NCBI GenBank assembly: GCA_964405265.1
Contig: CAYONC010000003.1
Coordinates: 62,001 to 126,000, forward strand
Origin: Eshraghiella sp964405265
GTDB taxonomy: Bacteria > Bacillota > Clostridia > Lachnospirales > Lachnospiraceae
Reading direction: 5' to 3'
Length of the DNA: 64,000 nt
The notes under the pieces are model-generated. The model worked only from the letters and a program-made list of their open reading frames with translations, made no database searches and was not told the DNA's origin. Position numbers and translations under genes: made by a program. Below are positions 1-8,703 of the stretch, piece after piece (positions within the stretch are counted from its first letter, which is position 1; each line of letters opens with the position of its first letter).

Positions 1-109
1 AGATCCTGCGGATGCCGATAAGACTGTTGAAGCAGTTAAGTCAGCAGGCGAGGAAGCATTTGTAATCGGACAGGTAATAACCGGTGATAAAGGTGTGATA
101 ATATGCTGA
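1..109 (+). CDS. purM: phosphoribosylformylglycinamidine cyclo-ligase, C-terminal end (partial)
   Basis: Open frame entering from the left edge (codons start at base 2) and ending in TGA at 107-109. Only 35 residues are present. They include an AEEAFVIGQV-like stretch (here EEAFVIGQVITGDKGV), which fits the C-terminus of PurM (AIR synthase), the enzyme that makes aminoimidazole ribonucleotide in purine synthesis. The identity rests on this short match and on purN starting inside its last codons (ATG at 103), the usual purM-purN arrangement with translational coupling. Confidence 0.75.
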   Translation, partial: DPADADKTVEAVKSAGEEAFVIGQVITGDKGVIIC

Positions 110-690
110 GAGTAGTTGTCATGGTATCTGGAGGAGGAACTAACCTTCAGGCAGTCATGGATGCCGTTGATAACGGTACGGTTACCAATACCGTCATAGC
201 AGGAGTGATAAGCAATAATGCAGGTGCCTATGCACTCAAAAGAGCAGAATTAAAAGGAATACCCGCAGAATGTATATCGCCTAAGGATTATGAGAACAGG
301 GAAATGTTTAACGAGGCATTACTGGACGGAGTCAGAAAATATAATCCTGACCTTATCGTTCTTGCCGGGTTCCTTGTGGCGATTCCTCCGGCAATGGTAC
401 GGGAATATCCTGATAAAATAATTAACATACATCCTTCACTTATACCGTCCTTCTGCGGAAAGGGATATTACGGTCTGAAGGTTCACGAGGCCGCCCTTGC
501 AAGAGGCGTGAAAATTACGGGAGCAACGGTTCATTATGTAGATGAAGGAACGGATACGGGACGAATCATCTGTCAGAAAGCAGTTATGACGGAAGAAGGC
601 GATACGGCAGAGATACTCCAGAAAAGGGTAATGGAACAGGCTGAATGGATTATACTTCCTCAGGCAATTAATGCCATTGCCAACAAATAA
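103..690 (+). CDS. purN: phosphoribosylglycinamide formyltransferase
   Basis: GAR transformylase (195 aa) transfers a formyl group from 10-formyl-tetrahydrofolate to glycinamide ribonucleotide, the third step of purine synthesis. Visible features are the N-terminal VVMVSGGGTNLQ phosphate loop, the catalytic block NIHPSLIPSFCGKGYYG with N108 and H110, and the later GATVHYVDEGTDTG block carrying the conserved Asp. Length is normal for the family. The start at 103 overlaps the end of purM by 7 bases, so the two are translationally coupled. purD follows 19 bases after the stop. Confidence 0.95.
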   Translation: MLRVVVMVSGGGTNLQAVMDAVDNGTVTNTVIAGVISNNAGAYALKRAELKGIPAECISPKDYENREMFNEALLDGVRKYNPDLIVLAGFLVAIPPAMVREYPDKIINIHPSLIPSFCGKGYYGLKVHEAALARGVKITGATVHYVDEGTDTGRIICQKAVMTEEGDTAEILQKRVMEQAEWIILPQAINAIANK

Positions 691-709
691 CACAGAGAGG
701 TTGGTTACA

Positions 710-1981
710 ATGAAAATATTAATCGTCGGAAGCGGAGGCAGGGAGCATGCAATAGCATATGCATGTTCCAAAAGCACTAAGGTTGATAAGATATACTGTG
801 CACCGGGTAATGCAGGAATTGCACAGCTTGCAGAATGTGTACCGGTAGGTGCAATGGAATTTGACAGGCTTGTTGATTTTGCAAAAGAAAAAGAGATAGA
901 TCTTACGGTAATAGGAATGGACGATCCTCTTGTGGGAGGAATTGTTGATGTATTCGAGAAAGAGGGACTCCGTGTATTCGGTCCGCGTAAAAATGCGGCA
1001 ATTCTTGAAGGCTCCAAAGCTTTCTCCAAGGACTTAATGAAAAAATACAATATTCCGACTGCTGCATATGAGACCTTTACGTCGGCAGAGGAAGCAATAG
1101 AATACCTCAAAAAGACGGATTATCCGATTGTACTTAAAGCGGACGGACTTGCTCTCGGAAAAGGTGTTTTAATCTGTAATACAAAAGAAGAGGCCCTTGA
1201 CGGAGTTAAGACCCTTATGTTGGATAAGCAGTTCGGTGATGCGGGTAATAAAATCGTAATAGAAGAATTTATGACCGGACGGGAGGTTTCTGTTCTTTCC
1301 TTTGTAGACGGTAATACAATCAAAATAATGTCATCCGCACAGGACCATAAAAGGGCAAAAGACGGAGATGAAGGACTTAATACGGGCGGAATGGGTAACT
1401 TTTCACCAAGTCCGTTTTATACTGATGAGGTGGATGAATTCTGCAGAAAGCATATCTATCAGGCAACGGTTGACGCCATGAAATCGGAAGGAAGAGAATT
1501 TAAGGGAGTTATATTCTTCGGACTGATGCTGACACCTAACGGACCAAAGGTGCTTGAATATAATGCAAGATTCGGAGATCCTGAGGCACAGGTGGTTCTT
1601 CCGAGACTGAAAAATGACATAACGGATGTGTTTAATGCCTGCATAGACGGCACTCTGGACAGTCTTGATCTGCAGTTTGAGGATAATGCCTGCGTATGTG
1701 TAATACTTGCCTCTGACGGATATCCGCTGTCATATGAAAAGGGGAAAATTATTGCCGGATTGGAAAATTTTGATGATAAAGACGGTTATTACTGCTTCCA
1801 CGCCGGAACAAAGCAGACGGAAGAAGGAATTGTTACCAACGGGGGAAGGGTTCTTGGAATAACAGCCAAGGGTGCAACCCTCAAAGAAGCACGTGCCAAT
1901 GCATATGCTGCAACGGAATGGGTAAATTTTGAAAATAAATATATGCGTCACGACATAGGAAAAGCAATAGATGAGGTATGA
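710..1981 (+). CDS. purD: phosphoribosylamine--glycine ligase
   Basis: GAR synthetase (423 aa), an ATP-grasp enzyme joining phosphoribosylamine and glycine. The N-terminus MKILIVGSGGREHA is the classic PurD start. The central region holds ATP-grasp elements (VLKADGLALGKGV; TGGMGNFSPSP; VLEYNARFGDPE). I chose ATG 710 because it matches the family N-terminus and follows an AGAGAGG ribosome-binding site at 694-700. An upstream in-frame ATG at 671 lies inside purN and adds 13 non-family residues. The stop overlaps the argC start (ATGA). Confidence 0.95.
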   Translation: MKILIVGSGGREHAIAYACSKSTKVDKIYCAPGNAGIAQLAECVPVGAMEFDRLVDFAKEKEIDLTVIGMDDPLVGGIVDVFEKEGLRVFGPRKNAAILEGSKAFSKDLMKKYNIPTAAYETFTSAEEAIEYLKKTDYPIVLKADGLALGKGVLICNTKEEALDGVKTLMLDKQFGDAGNKIVIEEFMTGREVSVLSFVDGNTIKIMSSAQDHKRAKDGDEGLNTGGMGNFSPSPFYTDEVDEFCRKHIYQATVDAMKSEGREFKGVIFFGLMLTPNGPKVLEYNARFGDPEAQVVLPRLKNDITDVFNACIDGTLDSLDLQFEDNACVCVILASDGYPLSYEKGKIIAGLENFDDKDGYYCFHAGTKQTEEGIVTNGGRVLGITAKGATLKEARANAYAATEWVNFENKYMRHDIGKAIDEV

Positions 1982-2931
1982 CAATGAAGACAAAGGTATT
2001 TATTGACGGAAGCGAGGGTACTACCGGATTAAGAATATATGAGAGATTTGCATTAAGGGATGACGTTGAGCTTTTAAAAATTTCACCGGAATTGAGAAAA
2101 GACCCGGCTGAGCGCAAAAGACTCATAAATTCGTCAGACATAACATTTCTCTGTCTGCCGGATGATGCGGCAAGGGAATCCGTATCACTTGCGGAAAATG
2201 ACAGGGTAGTCATAATAGATACTTCAACCGCTCACAGAACCGAGCCGGGCTGGGCATACGGGTATCCGGAACTTTCGGAAGAACACCGTAATAACATTCG
2301 CAGCGGAAAAAGAATTGCCGTTCCGGGATGTTACGCAACCGGCTTTATAACCATTGTATATCCTATGGTAAAAGGCGGAATTTTGGCAGAAGATTATCCT
2401 GTATCTGCTTTTGCCGTATCCGGATACAGCGGAGCGGGGAAAAAAGCCATTGCCGTATATGAAGACGAAAACAGGGCGGAAGAATATGATGCTCCAAGGG
2501 AATATGCCCTTACACAGAATCATAAGCACCTGAAGGAAATGCAGGCAGTAACGGGACTTTCAAGAAAACCCCTGTTTGTACCAATGGTATGTGATTATTA
2601 CAGCGGAATGATGGTTACCGTTCCTTTTTACACTGATATGATGAAAAAGGCAGGTACCCCGGAAGAACTTCATGAGTTTTTTACGGAATTTTTTGCCGGG
2701 GAAAAATTTATAAAAGTCATGCCATTCGGAACGGAGGCTGACTCTGACGGATTTCTTGCCGGCAACAGACGATCCGGCTGGGACGGCATGGAAATATACG
2801 TAACAGGCAATCAGGAAAGAATTCTTGTAACGGCAAGATTTGATAATCTTGGAAAGGGAGCATCGGGTGCGGCAATTCAGTGCATGAACATAGTACTTGG
2901 TGCTGATGAGGCAAAGGGACTGTCGTTATGA
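1978..2931 (+). CDS. argC: N-acetyl-gamma-glutamyl-phosphate reductase, short type
   Basis: NADPH-dependent reductase of arginine/ornithine synthesis, making N-acetylglutamate semialdehyde (317 aa). The N-terminus KTKVFIDGSEGTTGLRI is typical of the short ArgC subgroup. VPGCYATGF carries the catalytic Cys and the HKHLKEM block the conserved His. It overlaps the purD stop by 4 bases, so arginine synthesis is tied to the purine operon here. No other arginine-synthesis gene follows directly; carAB comes 1.4 kb downstream. ATG 1984 is a possible alternative start. Confidence 0.92.
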   Translation: MTMKTKVFIDGSEGTTGLRIYERFALRDDVELLKISPELRKDPAERKRLINSSDITFLCLPDDAARESVSLAENDRVVIIDTSTAHRTEPGWAYGYPELSEEHRNNIRSGKRIAVPGCYATGFITIVYPMVKGGILAEDYPVSAFAVSGYSGAGKKAIAVYEDENRAEEYDAPREYALTQNHKHLKEMQAVTGLSRKPLFVPMVCDYYSGMMVTVPFYTDMMKKAGTPEELHEFFTEFFAGEKFIKVMPFGTEADSDGFLAGNRRSGWDGMEIYVTGNQERILVTARFDNLGKGASGAAIQCMNIVLGADEAKGLSL

Positions 2932-4158
2932 TGACAGCCCTGCCAGTGCAACATAAATCCGGGAAATTTCATACCATGTGGAGTAGTCGGTGAGACCGCT
3001 CGGATTCAGGTTGAATATTTCCTGGAATTTTTTTACCGCATTCAGTGTATCTTCACCATATATTCCATCTATTTCAAAAAAAGGAATATTCGTATATGTC
3101 TCCCTTATAAGACTCAGCTGTTCCTGAATGGTTCTGACGGCGGAACCTGATGAGCCTATTTCAAGAAGATATCCCGGCCATGAAACGGGGACTCCGCTTA
3201 TTTCTGCCGCAGTATTTATATATATGTCACTTCCGTAGTAGCTTCTTAGAATTTCTAACGCTGAGTATCCGGCATCTCCGAGGTCTTTTGAACCCCACTG
3301 GCTCATACCCGTGCAGGTTGTGCGTTTTCCGTCGCAGTACTGTGTGAGTATCGGCTGCTTTATACCGGGACGGGAAATGTATTCGGCAAATATCTCATCC
3401 GTAATAAGCGAGATACTGTCAAAAATGTTTCTGTTATTAATCCATTTATGATCATATGCCGTGGAAGAGGTGATTGTAAAATTATATCCCTGGTTTCTGT
3501 ACCATTCCGTATATACCCTGTTCAATGTAAAAGAAATAATGGCAAGAATATTTGCTTTAATGGTTTCCTCAGGCCATGTAGGATATATTTCACTGCTTGC
3601 CACGTTTTTAATATAGTCGGTAAAAGGAACATAATAATCAGGTGCGGACGAATCATAAGGAAGACCATCATGGACAACTATAAATTCCGGTATGATTACT
3701 TCGTTAAGTACAATTTCGCCCGTATTGCCAACGGGTTTTATCTCCGCCTCCGGGATTTTTGCGGGATAATCACCGTACAGAACGTTGGGACCTATGTTAA
3801 ATACTTCCCTGAAGCCCGTTTCATCAGGCAGTATTACATTCTGAATTGACAGAACCCCGCAGAATACGTTAATGCCGTTAACCGTAACCGGCAGATATTC
3901 TTCAGCACTTACCACAAGATTGTATTCTGCATAAGGCATGAGGACACCCGGTGACGAGCTTAAAGATGCAGGAGGTGCATCCGGTGTGACTGTCTCCGTC
4001 TGACCGTCCTCATTCGTGGTAAGTGAAAAAACGGGTGTGCCGGAATCGGAGACAGTGAATATATCTGCCACTGCTCCCGGTACGGGTCTGCCTGAAACGG
4101 AAGTAACGCTGATTTTTAAAGCACCCTGACAGGATGCATCTGTGTTTATGTTATTCAT
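2926..4158 (-). CDS. SleC-like SpoIID-domain protein with C-terminal peptidoglycan-binding domain
   Basis: 410-residue protein resembling clostridial spore cortex-lytic enzyme SleC in size and order. It has an N-terminal region with a carboxypeptidase-regulatory-like beta fold (about 15-110), a SpoIID/LytB-type region (about 170-320; PTWPEETIKANILAI and CTGMSQWGSKDLGDAGYS blocks) and a PG_binding_1 domain at the C-terminus (about 330-395; GIYGEDTLNAVKKFQ). No signal peptide is seen, as expected for a protein packaged in the forespore. A GGAG ribosome-binding site precedes ATG 4158. It converges on argC, overlapping its end by 6 bases. SpoIID-family cell-wall hydrolase of unknown role is the alternative. 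Confidence 0.65.
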   Translation of the reverse strand: MNNINTDASCQGALKISVTSVSGRPVPGAVADIFTVSDSGTPVFSLTTNEDGQTETVTPDAPPASLSSSPGVLMPYAEYNLVVSAEEYLPVTVNGINVFCGVLSIQNVILPDETGFREVFNIGPNVLYGDYPAKIPEAEIKPVGNTGEIVLNEVIIPEFIVVHDGLPYDSSAPDYYVPFTDYIKNVASSEIYPTWPEETIKANILAIISFTLNRVYTEWYRNQGYNFTITSSTAYDHKWINNRNIFDSISLITDEIFAEYISRPGIKQPILTQYCDGKRTTCTGMSQWGSKDLGDAGYSALEILRSYYGSDIYINTAAEISGVPVSWPGYLLEIGSSGSAVRTIQEQLSLIRETYTNIPFFEIDGIYGEDTLNAVKKFQEIFNLNPSGLTDYSTWYEISRIYVALAGLSS

Positions 4159-4227
4159 GTTAAACTCCGTGTTTTTATCAGTATTAAATTATGCGAAAAA
4201 AAAGTTTTGTTGAATGTAATTATAGGG

Positions 4228-4256
4228 TTGAAATCAGAAAAAAATTGTGATAGAAT
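4228..4256 (+). promoter_or_regulatory. sigma-A type promoter upstream of carA
   Basis: TTGAAA (4228-4233), a 17-base spacer, then TAGAAT (4251-4256). It fires toward carA, leaving a leader of about 90 bases. Confidence 0.6.
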
Positions 4257-4262
4257 TTTTAC

Positions 4263-4354
4263 AATTTGGAGAGAAAAAGCACTATCTTTCTGTTTAGCTG
4301 TTTTTTTTTTGCCTAAGACTAAATCTGATTTACGAAAGGTGTGAAGGTGTAACG
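4263..4354 (+). promoter_or_regulatory. carA leader with a 10-T tract
   Basis: The predicted leader holds a short imperfect hairpin (AGAAAAAG / CTTTCT) and an uninterrupted run of ten T at 4301-4310, about 45 bases before the carA start. This looks like a possible transcription attenuator. I see no PyrR binding-loop consensus. The stem is weak, so the regulatory role is uncertain. Confidence 0.3.
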
Positions 4355-5422
4355 ATGAAAGCATTTTTGATTCTTGAAGACGGGCACGTTTTTGAAGGAA
4401 CAAGCATTGGAGCTGCCGCGGATAAGGTCAGCGAAATTGTTTTTAACACTTCAATTACAGGATATTTGGAGGTACTTACCAATCCTGCCAATGCAGGTAA
4501 GGCGGTTGTAATGACATATCCTCTGATAGGTAATTATGGTATCTGTTACGAAGATATGGAATCAGACCGGACATGGGCTGACGGTTTTATAGTTCGTGAA
4601 CTTTCTCGTGTTCCGAGTAACTTCCGGAGTGAAGATACGATACAGAACTTTCTTATTAAAAACAATGTTACGGGTATTGCAGGAATCGATACCAGGGCAC
4701 TTACCAAAATTCTTCGTGATAATGGTACGATGAATGGAATGATTACCACCAACGAGGATTTTAATCTTGAAGAAATACTCCCACAGCTTAAAGCATATAA
4801 ATCAGAAAAAACAGTAGAAAAAGTTACTGCTTTTGAAAAGTATGTCCTTAAAGGCGAAGGCAGCAGAATAGCATATGTGGATTACGGTTCACCAAGACAT
4901 ATTGTTAATGACCTTAATAAACGGGGCAATGAGGTGACGGTGTATCCGGCAGGAACATGTGCAGATGAGATAATTAAGGATAATCCTGACGGAATAATAA
5001 TATCTGACGGCCCCGGAGCACCTGATGAGTGCCCGACGGAAGAAATTTCCGTACTCCTGTCTTCAGGTATTCCGGTGTTCGGATTCGGACTCGGACATAA
5101 TCTTATAGCCCTTGCAAAGGGAATTAAGAGCAGCAGAATGAAATACGGACACAGAGGCGGCAATTATCCGGTTAAGGATGTGAAAAACGGAAAAGTATAC
5201 ATTTCTTCACAGAATCACGGGTATGCGGTTGATACTGAGAGTGTGACCGGTACGGCAAAAACAATTTTTGTGAATGTTAATGATAATACCAACGAAGGAA
5301 TTGAATATACGGATGCTGATGTATTTACGGTTCAGTTTATACCGGAAATATTTGACTATACGGATAAGAGCAATATTATCTATGACAGGTTTGAAGCAAT
5401 GATGAAGAAAGGCAGGAACTGA
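4355..5422 (+). CDS. carA: carbamoyl-phosphate synthase small subunit, glutaminase active site missing
   Basis: 355-aa CarA homologue, colinear with the family over its whole length (N-terminal CPSase_sm_chain domain about 1-135, class I glutamine amidotransferase domain about 165-350). The amidotransferase normally frees ammonia from glutamine for CarB. Here the nucleophile motif G-x-C-L-G-H-Q reads GFGLGHN, so the Cys is Gly245 (codon 5087-5089). The catalytic HPE motif reads IPE, so the His is Ile329 (codon 5339-5341). The glutamine-binding Ser of DPSY is Ala45, and the Gln after LGH is Asn249. SQNHGYAV and DGPG loops are kept. It is 3 bases upstream of carB. A structural, ammonia-channelling subunit is inferred. 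Confidence 0.9.
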   Translation: MKAFLILEDGHVFEGTSIGAAADKVSEIVFNTSITGYLEVLTNPANAGKAVVMTYPLIGNYGICYEDMESDRTWADGFIVRELSRVPSNFRSEDTIQNFLIKNNVTGIAGIDTRALTKILRDNGTMNGMITTNEDFNLEEILPQLKAYKSEKTVEKVTAFEKYVLKGEGSRIAYVDYGSPRHIVNDLNKRGNEVTVYPAGTCADEIIKDNPDGIIISDGPGAPDECPTEEISVLLSSGIPVFGFGLGHNLIALAKGIKSSRMKYGHRGGNYPVKDVKNGKVYISSQNHGYAVDTESVTGTAKTIFVNVNDNTNEGIEYTDADVFTVQFIPEIFDYTDKSNIIYDRFEAMMKKGRN

Positions 5423-5425
5423 ATT

Positions 5426-8400
5426 ATGCCAATGGACAAAAGTATCAGAAAAGTATTAGTAATAGGTTCAGGTCCGATTGTAATCGGACAGGCGGCAGAA
5501 TTTGACTACGCGGGAACACAGGCGTGCCGTTCACTGAAGGAGGAGGGAGTTGAGGTTGTTCTTGTCAATTCCAACCCTGCTACGATAATGACGGATAAGA
5601 ACATTGCGGATGAAGTATACATAGAGCCGTTAAATGTTGCAACATTGAAGGAAATCATCATTAAGGAAAAGCCTGACAGTATTCTTCCTACACTCGGAGG
5701 ACAGGCGGGTCTTAATCTTGCAATGGAAATTGCGGAAACGGGCTTCCTTGAAGAACAGGGCGTAAAATTAATAGGAACTACCGCCCTCACAATCAAGAAG
5801 GCAGAAGACAGACTTGAATTTAAGAATACGATGGAAAAAATCAACGAACCATGTGCACCATCGCTTGTTGTTGAAAATGTAGAAGACGGAATTGCATTTT
5901 CCAATAAAATCGGTTATCCGGTAGTGCTTCGTCCAGCCTACACGCTTGGAGGAAGCGGTGGCGGAATTGCACGTAATGAAGAAGAGCTTATAGACATCCT
6001 TTCAAACGGTCTGCGTCTCAGCCGTGTAGGACAGGTACTTGTAGAGCGGTGTATTGCAGGCTGGAAGGAAATAGAGTTTGAAGTAATGCGTGATGCAAAC
6101 GGAACGTGCATAACAGTGTGCAGTATGGAGAACGTTGACCCGGTAGGTGTGCATACGGGGGACAGTATAGTCGTTGCACCTGCACAGACACTTTCCGGTC
6201 CGGAATATAATATGCTCAGAACGGCTGCCCTCAGCATTATAGAGGAACTTAAAATAACGGGCGGATGCAATGTTCAGTTCGCTCTTCACCCTACAAGCTT
6301 TGAATACTGTGTAATAGAGGTAAATCCACGTGTAAGCCGTTCTTCCGCACTTGCGTCAAAGGCAACCGGCTTCCCTATTGCGAAGGTAGCATCCAAGATA
6401 GCACTGGGATATAATCTTGACGAGATTAGAAATGCCATTACACATAAGACATATGCAAGCTTTGAACCGTCAGTTGATTACTGTGTTGTCAAGGTACCGA
6501 GACTTCCTTTTGATAAATTCATAACGGCATCAAGAAAACTTACAACCCAGATGAAGGCAACCGGAGAGGTTATGAGTATATGCACCAACTTTGAAAGTGC
6601 ACTTATGAAGGCTGTCCGTTCACTTGAACAGCATGTTGACTGCCTTATAAATGATGATTATTCAGGCTGCACTGACAGTGACATTACGGAGCTTCTGCAT
6701 AATGTTGATGATAAGAGAATATATGTCATTGCCGAAGCCGTAAGAAGAGGAATATCCCATGACGTAATCCATGACATAACAATGATTGATAAATGGTTCA
6801 TTGATAAGATTGCAATCATTGTGGAGATGGAAAACCGCATTAAGTCGGAAGAACTTAACAGGGAACTGCTTCTTGAAGCCAAGAAAATGGAATTTCCGGA
6901 TGCTGTAATAGGAAGACTCTGCGGAAAGACTGAAAAAGAGATAAAAGCATTAAGAAACCGGTATAACATTCATCCTGTATTCAAAATGGTTGATACGTGT
7001 GCGGCGGAATTTGAAGCTTCAACACCATATTATTATTCATGCTTTGATACGGACAACGAGGTTGTTGAGACGAAGCCGGAGAAAAAAGTGCTTGTGCTCG
7101 GTTCAGGTCCTATAAGAATCGGTCAGGGTATAGAATTTGATTACTGCTCGGTTCACAGTACATGGTCATTTAAGGAAGAAGGATATGAGACAATCATTAT
7201 CAATAATAATCCTGAAACAGTCAGCACTGACTTTGACATTGCCGACAAGCTTTATTTTGAACCGCTTACGCCTGAGGACGTGGAAAGCATAGTTGAGCTT
7301 GAACATCCGGACGGAGCAGTGGTACAGTTTGGCGGACAGACGGCAATCAAGCTTACAAAGGCATTAATGGAAATGGGTGTACCTATTTTAGGCACGAGTG
7401 CGGAAGATGTTGATGCGGCAGAAGACAGGGAGCTGTTTGACAGGATTCTTGAAAAATGCAGGATTCCGAGAGCAGCCGGAAAAACCGTATTTACCACCGA
7501 AGAGGCCCTTAAAGCGGCAAATGAACTCGGCTATCCGGTGCTTGTAAGACCATCATATGTACTTGGCGGACAGGGTATGCAGATAGCAATTTCCGATAAA
7601 GACATAGTTGAATTTATGGAGATAATCAACAGACAGGTTCAGGAACATCCTATTCTTGTGGATAAGTATCTTATGGGCAAGGAAATAGAGGTTGATGCGG
7701 TATGTGACGGCGAGGATATTCTTATACCGGGAATTATGGAGCATATTGAAAGAGCCGGTATTCATTCGGGTGACAGTATATCCGTATATCCTGCACAGAG
7801 CCTTTCTCAGGAAATAATAGACATGATTGAGGATTATACGGTTAAGCTTGCAAGGTCACTTCATGTAAGAGGACTTATTAACATACAGTTTATTGTATAT
7901 GATAATCAGGTATATGTCATTGAAGTTAACCCGCGTTCATCAAGAACGGTGCCATACATAAGCAAAGTAACCGGAATACCGATTGTTAAGCTTGCAACAC
8001 AGGTTATTATCGGAAATACCATAAAAGGACTCGGATACACTCCGGGACTGCAGAAAAAAGCGGACTATATTGCAATAAAGATGCCGGTATTCTCATTTGA
8101 AAAAATCCGCGGTGCGGATATAAGCCTCGGACCGGAAATGAAGTCAACCGGTGAGTGTCTCGGAATAGCAAAGAGCTTTAATGAAGCATTATATAAGGCA
8201 TTTGTCGGTGCAGGAGTTAACCTTCCGAAGCATAAGCAGATGATTATGACTGTCAATGACAATGAGAAGAAGGATGCACTTTCGGTAGCAAAGAGATTTG
8301 CAGCACTCGGATATACGATTTATGCAACATGGGGTACCGCAAAATATTTCAATGAAAATGGTGTTGAAGCCGTCAGGGTTAATAAAGTTGAACAGGAATC

Positions 8401-8623
8401 ACCTACACTGCTTGACCTTATACTTGACCACAAGATTGACCTTGTAATAGATATTCCGTCAAACGGTATAGAGAGAAGCCACGACGGATTTATCATAAGA
8501 AGACACGCAATAGAAACCGGTGTAAATGTTCTTACGTCGCTTGATACTGCCAATGCTCTTCTTACCAGCCTTGAATGTGCGGCAACACAGAAAATGACAA
8601 TAGTTGATATTGCAGATATTTAA
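5426..8623 (+). CDS. carB: carbamoyl-phosphate synthase large subunit
   Basis: 1065-aa large subunit with the full CarB layout: two homologous ATP-grasp synthetase halves (about 1-400 and 555-935; starts VLVIGSGPIVIGQAAEFDYA and VLVLGSGPIRIGQGIEFDY), an oligomerisation segment between them, and a C-terminal MGS-like allosteric domain (about 936-1065). Motifs such as RPAYTLGGSGGG, RPSYVLGGQGMQ, VIEVNPRVSRSSALASKATG and VIEVNPRSSRT are intact, so carboxyphosphate and carbamate kinase activities look complete. With the neighbouring CarA apparently unable to hydrolyse glutamine, free ammonia is the expected nitrogen donor unless another CarA exists. ATG 5432 is an alternative start. Confidence 0.95.
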   Translation: MPMDKSIRKVLVIGSGPIVIGQAAEFDYAGTQACRSLKEEGVEVVLVNSNPATIMTDKNIADEVYIEPLNVATLKEIIIKEKPDSILPTLGGQAGLNLAMEIAETGFLEEQGVKLIGTTALTIKKAEDRLEFKNTMEKINEPCAPSLVVENVEDGIAFSNKIGYPVVLRPAYTLGGSGGGIARNEEELIDILSNGLRLSRVGQVLVERCIAGWKEIEFEVMRDANGTCITVCSMENVDPVGVHTGDSIVVAPAQTLSGPEYNMLRTAALSIIEELKITGGCNVQFALHPTSFEYCVIEVNPRVSRSSALASKATGFPIAKVASKIALGYNLDEIRNAITHKTYASFEPSVDYCVVKVPRLPFDKFITASRKLTTQMKATGEVMSICTNFESALMKAVRSLEQHVDCLINDDYSGCTDSDITELLHNVDDKRIYVIAEAVRRGISHDVIHDITMIDKWFIDKIAIIVEMENRIKSEELNRELLLEAKKMEFPDAVIGRLCGKTEKEIKALRNRYNIHPVFKMVDTCAAEFEASTPYYYSCFDTDNEVVETKPEKKVLVLGSGPIRIGQGIEFDYCSVHSTWSFKEEGYETIIINNNPETVSTDFDIADKLYFEPLTPEDVESIVELEHPDGAVVQFGGQTAIKLTKALMEMGVPILGTSAEDVDAAEDRELFDRILEKCRIPRAAGKTVFTTEEALKAANELGYPVLVRPSYVLGGQGMQIAISDKDIVEFMEIINRQVQEHPILVDKYLMGKEIEVDAVCDGEDILIPGIMEHIERAGIHSGDSISVYPAQSLSQEIIDMIEDYTVKLARSLHVRGLINIQFIVYDNQVYVIEVNPRSSRTVPYISKVTGIPIVKLATQVIIGNTIKGLGYTPGLQKKADYIAIKMPVFSFEKIRGADISLGPEMKSTGECLGIAKSFNEALYKAFVGAGVNLPKHKQMIMTVNDNEKKDALSVAKRFAALGYTIYATWGTAKYFNENGVEAVRVNKVEQESPTLLDLILDHKIDLVIDIPSNGIERSHDGFIIRRHAIETGVNVLTSLDTANALLTSLECAATQKMTIVDIADI

Positions 8624-8636
8624 CAGATAAGATACA

Positions 8637-8664
8637 GGCGTCAGTTCCTTATGGAGCTGACGCC
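8637..8664 (+). terminator. hairpin after carB
   Basis: 12-bp stem with one G-U pair (8637-8648 with 8653-8664) and a 4-base TTAT loop, 14 bases after the carB stop. A T-rich stretch (8683-8688) follows after an AT-rich gap rather than at once, so it may be a leaky terminator ahead of argS. Confidence 0.45.
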
Positions 8665-8703
8665 GAAAGCATTATTAAAATAATTTTTTCGGATGGTGAA
8701 GTA

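Noticed and set aside
671..709. Upstream start for purD at 671
   Set aside because: It lies within purN and adds residues not found in PurD; ATG 710 has a good ribosome-binding site and the family N-terminus.
8624..8703. T-box riboswitch before argS (also checked before hisS and aspS)
   Set aside because: The gaps are 80, 9 and 13 bases, too short, and no T-box bulge sequence is present.
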